64,000 bases of DNA from NCBI GenBank assembly GCA_965230615.1, contig OZ246012.1, positions 2,976,001-3,040,000 on the forward strand. Reading direction: 5' to 3'. This DNA comes from G965230615 sp965230615 (GTDB lineage Bacteria; Pseudomonadota; Gammaproteobacteria; HTCC5015). Shown here in pieces: positions 41,112 to 50,911 of the stretch. Within the stretch, counting starts at the first letter, position 1. Each line of letters opens with the position of its first letter. The notes beneath the pieces were generated by a model. The model made no database searches, was not told the DNA's origin, and saw only the letters and a program-made list of their open reading frames with translations. The translations under genes and the position numbers were made by a program.

Positions 41112-42734
41112 ATGTATTTCGGCATGAATAAGATATGCGTCTGTAGCATGCTGCTGGCGATAATTGTATTAATGTGTTCATCTGCTTTGGCTTGTGGCGG
41201 CTTTTTCTGTGAAATTTTGCCAATCAATCAGGCTGGCGAGCAAATCGTGTTTAGACAAGATGGCGAGCAAGTGACGGCAATGGTGCAAATCCAGTATGCG
41301 GGCAGTGCGGAAAACTTTGCTTGGGTGTTGCCAGTGCCTGATACGCCGATGCTCAGTTTGGGCAGTGATCAGATATTTCGAGAACTTGAACTGGCAAGCA
41401 GGCCACAGTTTAATTTAACACGCCTTGGTGAACGTTGCCCGATGCCGATTCAGAGTAGTGGCGGTGTCGATAATGGTGGTAGAGGAGATATTGGCTTGCC
41501 TGGAAGCGGGGACATTGTTATCGAGCAAACACTGGAAGTTGGGCCTTTTGATGCACAGATTATCAGTAGTGAAAACCCGGATGCTCTAGCGCAATGGTTA
41601 TTTGATAATAGTTTTGATTTGGGTGAGCAGGGAGCAGCACTACTCAAGCCCTATACAGATGCTGAAATGAAGTTTGTTGTGCTTAAACTGCAAAGCAATC
41701 AGAGTGTCGGTGATATTCAACCACTTATTTTAAAATATCAAAGCGATAAGCCTATGATACCAATACGCTTAACGGCTATAGCAGCGCAGAGCAATATGGG
41801 TATATTGGTATGGTTATTAGGTGATAGTCGGGCAGTGCCAGAAAACTATTTGCATGTTATTCCTAACTATACACGATTAAATTGGTATTTTGGTACAACA
41901 GCAGCTTATGCGAGCTATCAAAATCTAATTACGGATGCAATGAATGAAGCAGGTGGGCAAGGCTTCGCTACAGACTATGCGGGCTTATTGCCGGGTTTGG
42001 CTGAGCAGTTGACAAAGCCGGCTGATATTTTAGGGCCTTTGAATACGCTTCTGCCACAAGACGCAGCTATCTATATTAGAGCTGTCTGGCGGGCATTAAA
42101 TAATAACTCAATTATTAGAACTACATTGCAAGCAGCATTACCTTTGCCAGCAGGAAGTGATGACAGCATATATACTGATTTGGAATTATTACGTCTGCTC
42201 TATAGTAGTGAGATGCTCGATACAGCACGGGATACACTTGTAAATACCATACAAACTCGCATTAGAGAGCCTTTAAATAATGCTTTAGATATATTAGATG
42301 ATGACTTGTATATAACACGTTTGTATACCACGCTTTCAGCAGATGAAATGTCAGTTGATCCAGTATTTGTTTTTAATCCTGATATGCCATCACAAGATTT
42401 GACACGCAATGCAACACTGGCAATGGCATGTCGTAATGGTCAAACAGACTGGAACTTAACATTGGGTGAGGGAACCGGACGTGCAGGTGAGGAAGTTCTA
42501 CGAGGTCAGGGAGACCCACCGACTGTTGCCGGCGTACCAGCTGTTGCGCAAGAGGCTAGTTGGCAAATTGCTCAGACATTCGCTAGCGGTAGTCCGTCTA
42601 TCAAAACTCAAAGGCAGTTTGATGTGAGCAGTGTAGATAATAGAACAGATAGTAGTGGTGGTGGGGCGTTAGCTTATTTAGCATTATTTTATCTGGCAGG
42701 TCTGCACTTGCTGTGTTGGCGGCACCGGCGCTAG
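41112..42734 (+). CDS. DUF2330 exported protein with C-terminal sorting-like tail
   Basis: 540 residues. A signal peptide ends at SSALACGGFFC, the start of the DUF2330 domain (CGGFFCEILPINQAGEQIVFRQ, split; NFAWVLPVPDTPML; GILVWLLGDSRAVPENY). The last 30 residues are SSGGGA followed by a hydrophobic helix (LAYLALFYLAGLHLLCW) and RHRR, the layout of GlyGly-CTERM/rhombosortase-type sorting signals. Probably exported and anchored or cleaved at the surface. Two ATGs (41112, 41124) are possible starts. Confidence 0.85.
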   Translation: MYFGMNKICVCSMLLAIIVLMCSSALACGGFFCEILPINQAGEQIVFRQDGEQVTAMVQIQYAGSAENFAWVLPVPDTPMLSLGSDQIFRELELASRPQFNLTRLGERCPMPIQSSGGVDNGGRGDIGLPGSGDIVIEQTLEVGPFDAQIISSENPDALAQWLFDNSFDLGEQGAALLKPYTDAEMKFVVLKLQSNQSVGDIQPLILKYQSDKPMIPIRLTAIAAQSNMGILVWLLGDSRAVPENYLHVIPNYTRLNWYFGTTAAYASYQNLITDAMNEAGGQGFATDYAGLLPGLAEQLTKPADILGPLNTLLPQDAAIYIRAVWRALNNNSIIRTTLQAALPLPAGSDDSIYTDLELLRLLYSSEMLDTARDTLVNTIQTRIREPLNNALDILDDDLYITRLYTTLSADEMSVDPVFVFNPDMPSQDLTRNATLAMACRNGQTDWNLTLGEGTGRAGEEVLRGQGDPPTVAGVPAVAQEASWQIAQTFASGSPSIKTQRQFDVSSVDNRTDSSGGGALAYLALFYLAGLHLLCWRHRR

Positions 42735-42881
42735 GCATTGGCGAGAATGATGATAACGCGCTCAAATAGCAGTTGTTGTTTGGGCGCGTTTTTATGGCAA
42801 GCAGTGACACATAATTCATGCTATAAATACAAGGGATATAAAAGCAATAATGATAATTTAATAGCTTACAGGGAAACCCAT

Positions 42882-43118
42882 ATGAAAAAAATTAAAGATG
42901 AAAAGCAGTTGTTGAAAAAAGCTATTGCTGAGGGCGTCAAGTATGGTGAGAAGCGAGGTGTTGTAGAATTTGAACCTACCGATTCAGCTAATGAAAAGAT
43001 CGAATATATATACCGTTTGTTAGTGCATGATAAAGTTATACAAGCCCTTCCGGAAGATCAAGTCTCGCAAAAAACCATGAAACATAAGCTGGCTATTTGG
43101 GCTTCGAAGTTAAAGTAA
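42882..43118 (+). CDS. DUF5062 family protein
   Basis: ATG 42882 is preceded by AGGGAAACCC; the frame is open upstream but without a start signal. 78 residues, fully matching the DUF5062 layout: KNLL-type start (KKIKDEKQLLKKAIAEGVKYG, split), then KIEYIYRLLVHDKVIQAL and MKHKLAIWASKLK. Small, basic, helical, cytosolic; function unknown but common in gammaproteobacteria. Confidence 0.87.
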   Translation: MKKIKDEKQLLKKAIAEGVKYGEKRGVVEFEPTDSANEKIEYIYRLLVHDKVIQALPEDQVSQKTMKHKLAIWASKLK

Positions 43119-43553
43119 TTAATATCTCCCTTCGGTTTTTAATATAAATTTGGTCGTGCTTGAAGCTCGACTTATTTAAATTCAAGCTATATCTCTATTT
43201 GCTGAAAAGCATATCAATACTATCTGACATTGGTGTTGGCAACGTTGTAATTGTCACGCATGCGGATAGGTTCTTTGGCATGAAAGATGCTCCTCTAACT
43301 ATAAGATTTTGGTTCGTCGATATATTGGCTAAATCATGGCAATAAGTGCTTAAGAATCGCCAGTTGCTGTTGAAAAATAGTCATTGGCAAGGTGTTAAAA
43401 CGAAAAGAGCAATTTTGTGTATAAGTGGTTAATTAGAATTTATCGACTATTTTGTCAAGAAGACCGACTCCAGGTGGATCCTTGGGTTTTAGCGGGCTTC
43501 TTTAAAGCACAACAAATAGTTGTGTTACTTACAACATGGACTGTGGGTAAATA
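43119..43553. other. Intergenic region
   Basis: No gene is supported. A CACAAC-AAATA-GTTGTG hairpin (43508-43524) lies near the end. A 61-codon ORF at 43160 lacks a ribosome site and family features. Confidence 0.3.
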
Positions 43554-43736
43554 GTGATGAATAGTTTTATTCCCTGCATATCAGTGAGGACCTTAGGTTT
43601 ATTGTTTATTGCAATAGCCTGTCTGCTGCTGCTGAGTCGACTGATCTTATCAGAAGAGGTACTGCCTGTTACATCCGGCTCAGAAGTTAATGCAACACAA
43701 GATATGTCAATCAATAATAAGCAGAGATTAGAATAA
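43554..43736 (+). CDS. Possible small single-helix membrane protein
   Basis: 60 residues (ATG 43554 or 43557) with one strong hydrophobic helix (LGLLFIAIACLLLLSRLIL) and a polar tail. GTGGGTAAATA precedes the start, a weak ribosome site. A hairpin follows. Plausible but unproven. Confidence 0.4.
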   Translation: MMNSFIPCISVRTLGLLFIAIACLLLLSRLILSEEVLPVTSGSEVNATQDMSINNKQRLE

Positions 43737-43764
43737 AAGCGTTATTCGTTGTTATTGCGCTTTT
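43735..43764. terminator. Bidirectional terminator between small ORF and hemF
   Basis: AAAAGCG (43735-43741) pairs with CGCTTTT (43758-43764), giving T-runs in both directions between convergent genes. Confidence 0.55.
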
Positions 43765-43794
43765 GTGGTACTGATTAAATAACGTGAATCGAGT

Positions 43795-44703
43795 TTAAGT
43801 AGCCCATTCTTGGGCTTTGAGATATTTTTCGTAAAGCTCGGCTTCTGCTGAATCAGTATCAGGAGACCAAGCATATTTCCATTTTACTAGTGGTGGTAAA
43901 GACATCAGTATCGACTCTGTTCTGCCACCTGTCTGTAGGCCAAATAAAGTGCCTCGGTCATACACTAAATTAAATTCGACATAGCGACCCCGTCGATAAA
44001 GCTGAAAGTCACGCTGATGTTCATCATATTGCGTATTTTTGCGCTTTTCCAAAATGGGTGTGTAAGCCTGCAAATAGCTATCACCGACACTGCGCATAAA
44101 AGCAAAACTTTGTTCAAAGCCCCACTCGTTAAGGTCATCAAAAAACAAGCCGCCAATACCACGTGGTTCCTGGCGATGCTTCAGATAAAAGTAATCGTCA
44201 CACCACTTTTTATACTTTGGGTAAACCTCGGCGCCAAATGGCTCACAGGCGGCTTTAGCGGTTTGGTGCCAGTGCTGGCAGTCTTCTTCAAAACCATAAT
44301 AAGGTGTCAAATCATAGCCACCACCAAACCACCAGATAGGGTCTTCACCCGGTTTTTCGGCAATAAAAAAGCGTACATTTGCATGTGAGGTTGGTGCATA
44401 AGGGTTGCTTGGGTGTATAACTAGGGAAACACCTAGCGCATGAAAATTGCGGCCTGCAAGTTCTGGTCGATGAGCGGTTGCCGACGCTGGCATTTTATCA
44501 CCATAGACTTTTGAAAAATTAACGCCGCCTTTTTCAATAACATTGCCTTGTATGACACGGCTACGGCCGCCGCCGCCCTCTGGCCGTTGCCAACTATCTT
44601 CTTCAAATGGATGACCACGATCAATATTTTCCAGGTGCTGGCAAATATTATTTTGTAAGTTGAGCAAGTATTGCTCGACCAAGGACATATCTGGTTTGCT
44701 CAT
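43795..44703 (-). CDS. hemF: Coproporphyrinogen III oxidase, aerobic
   Basis: 302 residues, full length. Converts coproporphyrinogen III to protoporphyrinogen IX with O2 in haem synthesis. RPEGGGGRSRVIQGNVIEKGGVNFSKVYG (split), GGGYDLTPYYGFEEDC and the C-terminal GRYVEFNLVYDRGTLFGLQTGGRTESILMSLPP (split) are HemF signatures. It lies downstream of tsaC on the same strand, as in Pseudomonas. Confidence 0.97.
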   Translation of the reverse strand: MSKPDMSLVEQYLLNLQNNICQHLENIDRGHPFEEDSWQRPEGGGGRSRVIQGNVIEKGGVNFSKVYGDKMPASATAHRPELAGRNFHALGVSLVIHPSNPYAPTSHANVRFFIAEKPGEDPIWWFGGGYDLTPYYGFEEDCQHWHQTAKAACEPFGAEVYPKYKKWCDDYFYLKHRQEPRGIGGLFFDDLNEWGFEQSFAFMRSVGDSYLQAYTPILEKRKNTQYDEHQRDFQLYRRGRYVEFNLVYDRGTLFGLQTGGRTESILMSLPPLVKWKYAWSPDTDSAEAELYEKYLKAQEWAT

Positions 44704-44738
44704 AATATTTCTTTGATTCGGTTAGGCTGGGTACCAGT

Positions 44739-45284
44739 TTAACGCAACTGCTCTCCGCTTACAGCATCTCTTATTGTACTAACTTCCGCAAGCCCACTGG
44801 TTGGCCCATCAAGAATATAATCAATATATTTACCTAAGGCTAGTTTAACGTCATTAGCGGTTGCTGCCGGTGGTGTATTACTCAGATTAGCGCTGGTGGA
44901 TACAATAGCGCCACCAAATAGTTGGCATAACTCCGCCGTTTGACGATGTGCAGTGACTCGCACAGCAAGGCTATGGTATTGGCCTTTAAGCCAAATTGGT
45001 GTATTCGTGTTGCAAGGCATAATCCAGGTATGAGGGCCAGGCCAACTCTCGAGTACATGTGGGTATTGCTCAAAATTTGCTGATGGTACATAAGCAGCGA
45101 GTTGCGCTACATTGCCAGCAATGAGAATCAGACCTTTTTCAATAGGGCGTTGCTTGATGGCAAGCAAACGCCGAACAGCTTGACCGTCTTTTGGGTTACA
45201 GCCAAGACCGAAAACGGCTTCCGTCGGATAAGCAATAATGCCACCTTCTTCTAACACCTTCGCGGCGTGTTGTAATGCATTCAT
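44739..45284 (-). CDS. tsaC: Threonylcarbamoyl-AMP synthase
   Basis: 181 residues, YrdC/Sua5 family, the short TsaC type without a Sua5 C-terminal domain. Makes L-threonylcarbamoyladenylate from Thr, bicarbonate and ATP for tRNA t6A37. GGIIAYPTEAVFGLGCNPKD and KQRPIEKGLILIAGN hold the substrate-binding Lys/Arg/Ser. STSANLSNTPPA is the ATP-site loop. Between hemF and topA. Confidence 0.95.
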   Translation of the reverse strand: MNALQHAAKVLEEGGIIAYPTEAVFGLGCNPKDGQAVRRLLAIKQRPIEKGLILIAGNVAQLAAYVPSANFEQYPHVLESWPGPHTWIMPCNTNTPIWLKGQYHSLAVRVTAHRQTAELCQLFGGAIVSTSANLSNTPPAATANDVKLALGKYIDYILDGPTSGLAEVSTIRDAVSGEQLR

Positions 45285-45305
45285 TGTACTGTGGTATTGC
45301 TCTAT

Positions 45306-47609
45306 CTATGCGGCACTATCTTCTTCTTTAGGCGCGAGCTCTTCGGCAGGCTCTGTAAAACTACAATCATCCTGCGGGCAAATACGTTCAGTGCCGCGAC
45401 GCTTAGTGGTTTTTACCATGGTGATTGGCCAATCGCACTCGGGACAAGCTTTGTCTATAGGCATATTCCAAATGGCATATTTACAGTCAGGGTAGCGAGA
45501 GCAAGAGTAGAAGACTTTACCGCGCCGTGAGCGTCTTTCTAATATAGTCCCTTCTTTACACTCTGGGCAGGTGACTTCAGTGTCTGCGGGCTTTTGAAGA
45601 GGCTCTATATGTTTGCAATCTGGATAAGATGTGCAACCAATAAATTTACCGTAACGCCCCATTTTAATGATTAAATCACTGCCACATTCAGGGCATTTGC
45701 GATCTTCAATGATTTCTGGCTCAGCATCTTTATCATCGCCGATATTACGTGTGTAATCACAATCTGGGTAACCTGTGCAGCCAATAAACTTGCCACGGCG
45801 GCCGAGCTTGATTTCCAAGGTCTTCTCACATTTTGGACATACCTCATCAAGTTGCTCTGAGGTCACATCTTTACGTGAAACATCGGTTTCTGTTTTATCC
45901 ACCAGTACTTTGAATGGAGACCAAAAGTCTTCCATCAACGGTACCCAGTCTTTTTCACCTCGGGCAATTTCATCCAGCTGATCCTCAAGCTGTGCGGTAA
46001 AATCGTAATCCACATACTTGGTGAAGTAGTTGGTGAGAAATTTATTAACAACTTCGCCGACATCTGTAGGTGTAAAGCGCTTTTTATCTAACTCAACATA
46101 CTCACGCGCTTGTAGGGTAGAAATAATACTGGCATAGGTTGATGGTCTGCCAATACCAAACTCTTCCAAGCTTTTCACCAGGCTGGCTTCTGTATAGCGT
46201 GGTGGCGGTTCAGTAAAGTGCTGTTCTGCGCGAATGTCGTTGAGTTTGACTTTCTCGCCTTCTTTCATTGGCGGCAGAATCTTCTCATCATCTTCGCCTT
46301 TACTGTCGTCTAAACCTTCCTGGTAAATTGCCATAAAGCCCGGGTGTTTAATGGTTGAGCCATTAGCACGGAAAATATTACCTGCCGAGGCTTCCAAATC
46401 AATAGCAACGGTATCAAGTGTGGCATGTACCATTTGACAGGCGACAGTCCGTTTCCAAATCAAACTATATAACTTGAACTGGTCAGCACTCAGATGCTTT
46501 TTAATATCGTCCGGTACGTTTTTAGCAGATGTTGGGCGTACCGCTTCATGCGCCTCCTGCGCATTTTTTGACTTGTTTTTGTAAGCGCGCGGCTCTTTGG
46601 GCAAATTATCTTCGCCATAACGTTGCACAATCAGGTCTCTAATTTCAGTCAATGCATCCTGGGCTAAGGTGACAGAGTCAGTACGCATATAAGTAATCAG
46701 ACCAACAGCACCATTACCAATGTCGACACCTTCATACAATTGTTGGGCAACACGCATAGTCCGCGAGGCAGAAAAGCCCAGTTTACGCACGGCTTCCTGT
46801 TGCAGAGTTGATGTCGTGAAAGGTGGAGACGGATTACGTTTGCGTTGTTTTTTCTCTATTTTGCTAACAGTCAGCTCGCCATTAGCATCTTTGAGTAATT
46901 TATCACGGGTTTTATGCGCGGTTTTTTCGTCAGTAATCGTGAACTGTTTGACTTTTTCATCGTCGAGTACACTTAACTTACCGTTAAACGCTTTGCGGCC
47001 TTTTTTTAGGTCGGACTCAATAGTCCAGTATTCTTGCGCTTCGAATTTGCGAATCTCATCTTCGCGCTCAACGATCAAGCGTAATGCCGGGCTTTGCACT
47101 CGCCCTGCGGATAAACCACGGCGAATTTTTTTCCAAAGCAGAGGCGATAGATTAAAACCAACCAAATAGTCTAAGGCCCGACGGGCTTGTTGCGCGTTAA
47201 TCAGCTGGTTCGATAGCTCACGTGGGCTATCGATAGCATCATTGACCGCTTTTTTGGTGATTTCATGAAAGACCACACGATAGACTTGTTTGTTTTTGAG
47301 CAGCTTCGCATCGTCGAGTAATTCTTTTAAGTGCCAGGAAATAGCCTCGCCTTCGCGGTCCGGGTCAGTCGCCAGGTAAAGCGCTTCAGCTTTTTTCATT
47401 GCGGTTTTAATCGCATTAACATGCTTTTCATTTTTTTCGATGGCCTGATACTTCATGCGAAAGCTGTTACCGGTATCAACCGCGCCCTCTTTGGGAATGA
47501 GATCGCGCACATGGCCATAGGAGGCCATGACATCAAAACCCCGGCCCAGGTATTTTTTGATGGTTTTACATTTTGCGGGTGATTCCACAATGACTAAATT
47601 TTTACTCAT
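45306..47609 (-). CDS. topA: DNA topoisomerase I
   Basis: 767 residues. Type IA topoisomerase relaxing negative supercoils. The Toprim domain begins NLVIVESPAKCKTIKKYLG and includes the DPDREGE metal site. The catalytic Tyr is in GLITYMRTDSV. Three to four C-terminal Cys-rich zinc-finger repeats are present (CPKCEKTLEIKLGRRGKFIGC; CPECGSDLIIKMGRYGKFIGC, both split; CPECKEGTILERRSRRGK). The usual SPAKAKT is SPAKCKT here. Confidence 0.96.
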   Translation of the reverse strand: MSKNLVIVESPAKCKTIKKYLGRGFDVMASYGHVRDLIPKEGAVDTGNSFRMKYQAIEKNEKHVNAIKTAMKKAEALYLATDPDREGEAISWHLKELLDDAKLLKNKQVYRVVFHEITKKAVNDAIDSPRELSNQLINAQQARRALDYLVGFNLSPLLWKKIRRGLSAGRVQSPALRLIVEREDEIRKFEAQEYWTIESDLKKGRKAFNGKLSVLDDEKVKQFTITDEKTAHKTRDKLLKDANGELTVSKIEKKQRKRNPSPPFTTSTLQQEAVRKLGFSASRTMRVAQQLYEGVDIGNGAVGLITYMRTDSVTLAQDALTEIRDLIVQRYGEDNLPKEPRAYKNKSKNAQEAHEAVRPTSAKNVPDDIKKHLSADQFKLYSLIWKRTVACQMVHATLDTVAIDLEASAGNIFRANGSTIKHPGFMAIYQEGLDDSKGEDDEKILPPMKEGEKVKLNDIRAEQHFTEPPPRYTEASLVKSLEEFGIGRPSTYASIISTLQAREYVELDKKRFTPTDVGEVVNKFLTNYFTKYVDYDFTAQLEDQLDEIARGEKDWVPLMEDFWSPFKVLVDKTETDVSRKDVTSEQLDEVCPKCEKTLEIKLGRRGKFIGCTGYPDCDYTRNIGDDKDAEPEIIEDRKCPECGSDLIIKMGRYGKFIGCTSYPDCKHIEPLQKPADTEVTCPECKEGTILERRSRRGKVFYSCSRYPDCKYAIWNMPIDKACPECDWPITMVKTTKRRGTERICPQDDCSFTEPAEELAPKEEDSAA

Positions 47610-47778
47610 AAGCTAAAGTAGCTCCGGTGTAACGATCGGTTCTTTCAGGGCTGCCAAGTCTATGGCGCCTATTAATTGCATAAAATAACGGCTGCAAGCA
47701 AATAGAAAATAAGGATTTGGACAAAAAATGTAGCTTTTTTTGCTAAGTTCAATGGTTTTCAGGCTTTTGTAAGGCTGC

Positions 47779-48900
47779 TTATTGTTCATAACGGCGACTA
47801 TAACGACCATCGGCTTCACTGAAAACATGGCCTTGTAATTCTAAAATAAGTAGGGTGGAGGCTATGTCCCGAGCAGCGAGATCGCAGCGGTTAGAGAGTT
47901 CATCAATGGTGATAGCATCAAAACCCATAGCGTTGAGTATAGTCTGCTGTTCTGGTTCTAGCGATATTTCACTATTGGCACTCTGCTGTTCGCCCGGGCT
48001 TAGGCTTGTCTCTGTCAGTAGGTTCTGTAGTTGGGGTGCCAGCTCTTCCAGAATATCGCTGACAGACTCGACCAGTTTAGCGCCTTGTCGAATCAGCTGA
48101 TGGCAACCACGTGCCATTGGGTTATGAATAGAGCCGGGAATAGCAAAGACTTCGCGGGCTTGTTCCATCGCGTGTTTGGCGGTAATCAATGAGCCACTGC
48201 GTGGGGCGGCCTCGACGACCAATGTACCCAAAGACAAGCCACTGATAATACGGTTCCGACGTGGAAACAAGCTGGCATGTGGCTTAGTACCCAATGGTGA
48301 TTCGGTTAGCAATGTGCCGTCCGCTTCAAGAATGCTGTCAGCTAAATGGCGATTTTGTGCCGGATAACGTTGATCTGCGCCAGTTGCCATCACCGCAACG
48401 GTGGCTGTTTGTGCGGCTAAAGCACCTTGATGAGCGCAAGTGTCGATACCCAGTGCCAGCCCGCTGGTAATCAACAGACCGCTTTGTGCTAAGTCGCGGG
48501 CAAAAGCTAATGCGATTTCCGCACCATCCCGGCTGGGGTTACGGCTGCCAACAATACCGAGTTGTGGGTCATTGAGCAGCGTTTTATTACCCACAAGATA
48601 TAGCACAGCGGGTGCGCCATGAATTCGGGCAAGTTGCTGAGGGTAATCAGCATCCTGATAAGTCAGAATATGCTGCTTGGGGGCGTTGGCCCAAGCCAGT
48701 TCAGCCTGAATGGCATCACTGATCGTGTCATCGAGCAGGTAATCAATCGCGGGTTTTGCCAGGCCTGCTTGTTGTAATGCAGCGCCGCTACTTGCGAAGA
48801 TGTGCTCAATAGAGTTGTGTGTTTGTAAAAGCTGCTGTATGCCCACCGGACCCAGGCCAGGTGCATGATGAAGTTTTAACCAGCAGCTTAGTTCCGACAC
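47779..48900 (-). CDS. dprA: DNA-processing protein DprA
   Basis: 373 residues. Loads RecA on incoming single-stranded DNA during transformation. The Rossmann-like core has QLGIVGSRNPSRDGAEIALAFARDLAQSGLLITSGLALGIDTCAHQGAL (split) and FPRRNRIISGLSLGTLVVEA, the DprA/Smf signature. A C-terminal winged-helix-like domain (AITIDELSNRCDLAARDIASTLLILE, split) is present. The smg gene often found next to it is absent; topA follows 169 bp on. Confidence 0.94.
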   Translation of the reverse strand: MSELSCWLKLHHAPGLGPVGIQQLLQTHNSIEHIFASSGAALQQAGLAKPAIDYLLDDTISDAIQAELAWANAPKQHILTYQDADYPQQLARIHGAPAVLYLVGNKTLLNDPQLGIVGSRNPSRDGAEIALAFARDLAQSGLLITSGLALGIDTCAHQGALAAQTATVAVMATGADQRYPAQNRHLADSILEADGTLLTESPLGTKPHASLFPRRNRIISGLSLGTLVVEAAPRSGSLITAKHAMEQAREVFAIPGSIHNPMARGCHQLIRQGAKLVESVSDILEELAPQLQNLLTETSLSPGEQQSANSEISLEPEQQTILNAMGFDAITIDELSNRCDLAARDIASTLLILELQGHVFSEADGRYSRRYEQ

Positions 48901-48910
48901 ATTAGTCAGC

Positions 48911-50164
48911 CTATTGGCTTAACACATCCGCAGAAGGTGTTGGGTTGCTGATCAGGTCATTAACATGAATGGCCCGCGTCGAATCCATAATCAAGCCATA
49001 GCTGACATTATCAAACACTCTGAAAACCATTACCAAGCCTGCGCGTGTTTTGGGCATTGTTATATTGCGAAAGCGGGACTTTTTGGCAAAGGGGTCTCTG
49101 GCGCTTTCACCCGCCTGGTCAATCGCGAGCACCGTACCAATTTCAATGCCATGGCGGGTGCCGAGGTTCATCACAATAATTTGCCGCTGTGCTGTTTGGG
49201 AAATCGCATCAACCAGCGCAATGATTTCCCCATCCACCTGTGTTTCGGGTGGTCGTGGCACAAAGTTGTAGCTCAGCTTGCCTTTTTCTGCAGGCAAAAT
49301 ACGGTCACCATTGAGTGTTTCCCGCAGGCTGCGGGTGAGTACTAATGAGGCCGGGTCACCCGCCTGTGTCAGCTTGGCTTCACTGACTAAAATGGTTTCA
49401 TAACCGAGAATCTCACGTGTTCTGGGGTCTCTAAAGACCCGTCCAGGACGAAAAATGTTGTAACGGACATCGCCAGTATCGACCAGGTTTCGAGCATAGA
49501 CTGTGTTGCCCGTGGCACTAATCAGGTGTTTATCCAGGCTGCTGACAATATAAGGTGCGTTTTCCAGCTCCTCACGCGTGATGACCCTGGGTTGTAATAA
49601 AAAGGGTTCGATGCTGCTGACAGGAATGGTTGGGATGGCCTGACCAAGATTTTCGGTGCGAATCCGCGGGGACATCTTAATGGTTTTAATGCCGCCGGGT
49701 GCTGAAGGTTCTATCACTCGGGTAATCACTTGCCCATTGGCATCGGTGCCATTGGCTAGCCGTAGTACTGGTTTGCCGTCAATATAGACCAGCATTAGAA
49801 TATCGCCAGGGTAGATCAGATGCGGGTTGTCAATCTGCGGGTTGAAGTACCAAATTTCCGGCCATAACCAGGGATCTTGCAGAAATAAGGAGGCTATGTC
49901 CCAAAGGGTATCACCTTTTTTGACGATATACTGGCTAGGTATGTCATCACGCAGAGCAATACGGACAGCTGGTTCCTCTTCGACTAGCGGTGGAGGCGGC
50001 TCTGAGAACTCCTCTTCGGCAACTGTGTCGAAGTTGTCATCAAAGCCGAAGTCCTCGCTGCTCTCGGTCTTTACGCTTTGGCTGGAACATGCGCTTAGCA
50101 AAAATGCTAAAATTAAGCCCAGCGCGGTAAATTTTGCAGTATGTGCATCTATATGCATTTGCAA
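48911..50164 (-). CDS. LysM lipoprotein, TsaP-like
   Basis: 417 residues. A lipoprotein signal (LGLILAFLLSACSSQ) puts the lipobox Cys near residue 26. The LysM domain is at about residues 78-125 (SQYIVKKGDTLWDIASLFL, NPQIDNPHLIYPGDILMLVY). The C-terminal half is beta-rich and FlgT-like. In Pseudomonas the gene in this position (lysM between def and dprA) is TsaP, which anchors the type IV pilus secretin to peptidoglycan. Orthology is inferred from position and domains. Confidence 0.85.
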   Translation of the reverse strand: MQMHIDAHTAKFTALGLILAFLLSACSSQSVKTESSEDFGFDDNFDTVAEEEFSEPPPPLVEEEPAVRIALRDDIPSQYIVKKGDTLWDIASLFLQDPWLWPEIWYFNPQIDNPHLIYPGDILMLVYIDGKPVLRLANGTDANGQVITRVIEPSAPGGIKTIKMSPRIRTENLGQAIPTIPVSSIEPFLLQPRVITREELENAPYIVSSLDKHLISATGNTVYARNLVDTGDVRYNIFRPGRVFRDPRTREILGYETILVSEAKLTQAGDPASLVLTRSLRETLNGDRILPAEKGKLSYNFVPRPPETQVDGEIIALVDAISQTAQRQIIVMNLGTRHGIEIGTVLAIDQAGESARDPFAKKSRFRNITMPKTRAGLVMVFRVFDNVSYGLIMDSTRAIHVNDLISNPTPSADVLSQ

Positions 50165-50306
50165 GCCCCGTGTTAAATGGCGAACGTAACGGTATAAGGT
50201 TGATATCTGTGGTACATAGCTTAATACTATGATAGTAATAAATCTATTAGTATCATAGTCTTAGAGAACCTATTTGTAAAATTACACGAATATTATTTGA
50301 AAACGT

Positions 50307-50834
50307 ATGGCAATTCTAGACATTTTGCACTTTCCAGACCCTCGATTACGTCAGGTTTGTGTCCCCGTGGCGCAGGTAAACGAGGAAATTCAGCAGCTCG
50401 TGGACGATATGTTCCAGACAATGTACGCCGCACCAGGCATTGGGCTGGCGGCTGCCCAGGTCAATGTCCAGCAGCGAGTCATTGTCGTGGATATCAGCGA
50501 AGAGGGCACCGAGCCACGTTGTTTTATTAATCCGGAAATCCTCAGCAAAGAGGGTGAGGAAGAAATGGCAGAAGGCTGCCTGTCTGTGCCTGGTTTTCAG
50601 GAAACAGTCAAACGCGCAGACCGGATTATCGTCAAAGCGCTGGATCGTGATGGCCAGCCTTTTGAGTTGGAGGCAGAGGGCTTGCTGGCTGTTTGTATTC
50701 AGCATGAGATTGACCACCTTGATGGCAAGCTGTTTGTGGACCATCTATCACCGCTTAAGCGCCAGCGTATTCGTAAGAAAATTGAGAAGCAAAAACGACA
50801 TGAGCAGGCAGAGTCGTCTGCTGCTTTGTCATAA
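50307..50834 (+). CDS. def: Peptide deformylase
   Basis: 175 residues. Removes the formyl group from nascent N-terminal Met. All three motifs are present: PGIGLAAAQV, EGCLSVPGF (metal Cys) and QHEIDHLDGKLF (HExxH-type HEIDH with both His and catalytic Glu). ATG 50307 is near a possible ribosome site. It is divergent from the LysM lipoprotein gene, with 142 bp between for both promoters, and begins the def-fmt-rsmB-trkA-trkH set. Confidence 0.97.
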   Translation: MAILDILHFPDPRLRQVCVPVAQVNEEIQQLVDDMFQTMYAAPGIGLAAAQVNVQQRVIVVDISEEGTEPRCFINPEILSKEGEEEMAEGCLSVPGFQETVKRADRIIVKALDRDGQPFELEAEGLLAVCIQHEIDHLDGKLFVDHLSPLKRQRIRKKIEKQKRHEQAESSAALS

Positions 50835-50911
50835 CCTCGCATAGGCCGCTTGCAGTGTGCTGCTAGCAACACCACTCAACACCACCAGTAAGAGCCATAA
50901 GTAAAAATACA

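Noticed and set aside
43160..43345. 61-codon ORF
   Set aside because: No ribosome site, no recognisable domain, and it lies in an AT-rich gap.
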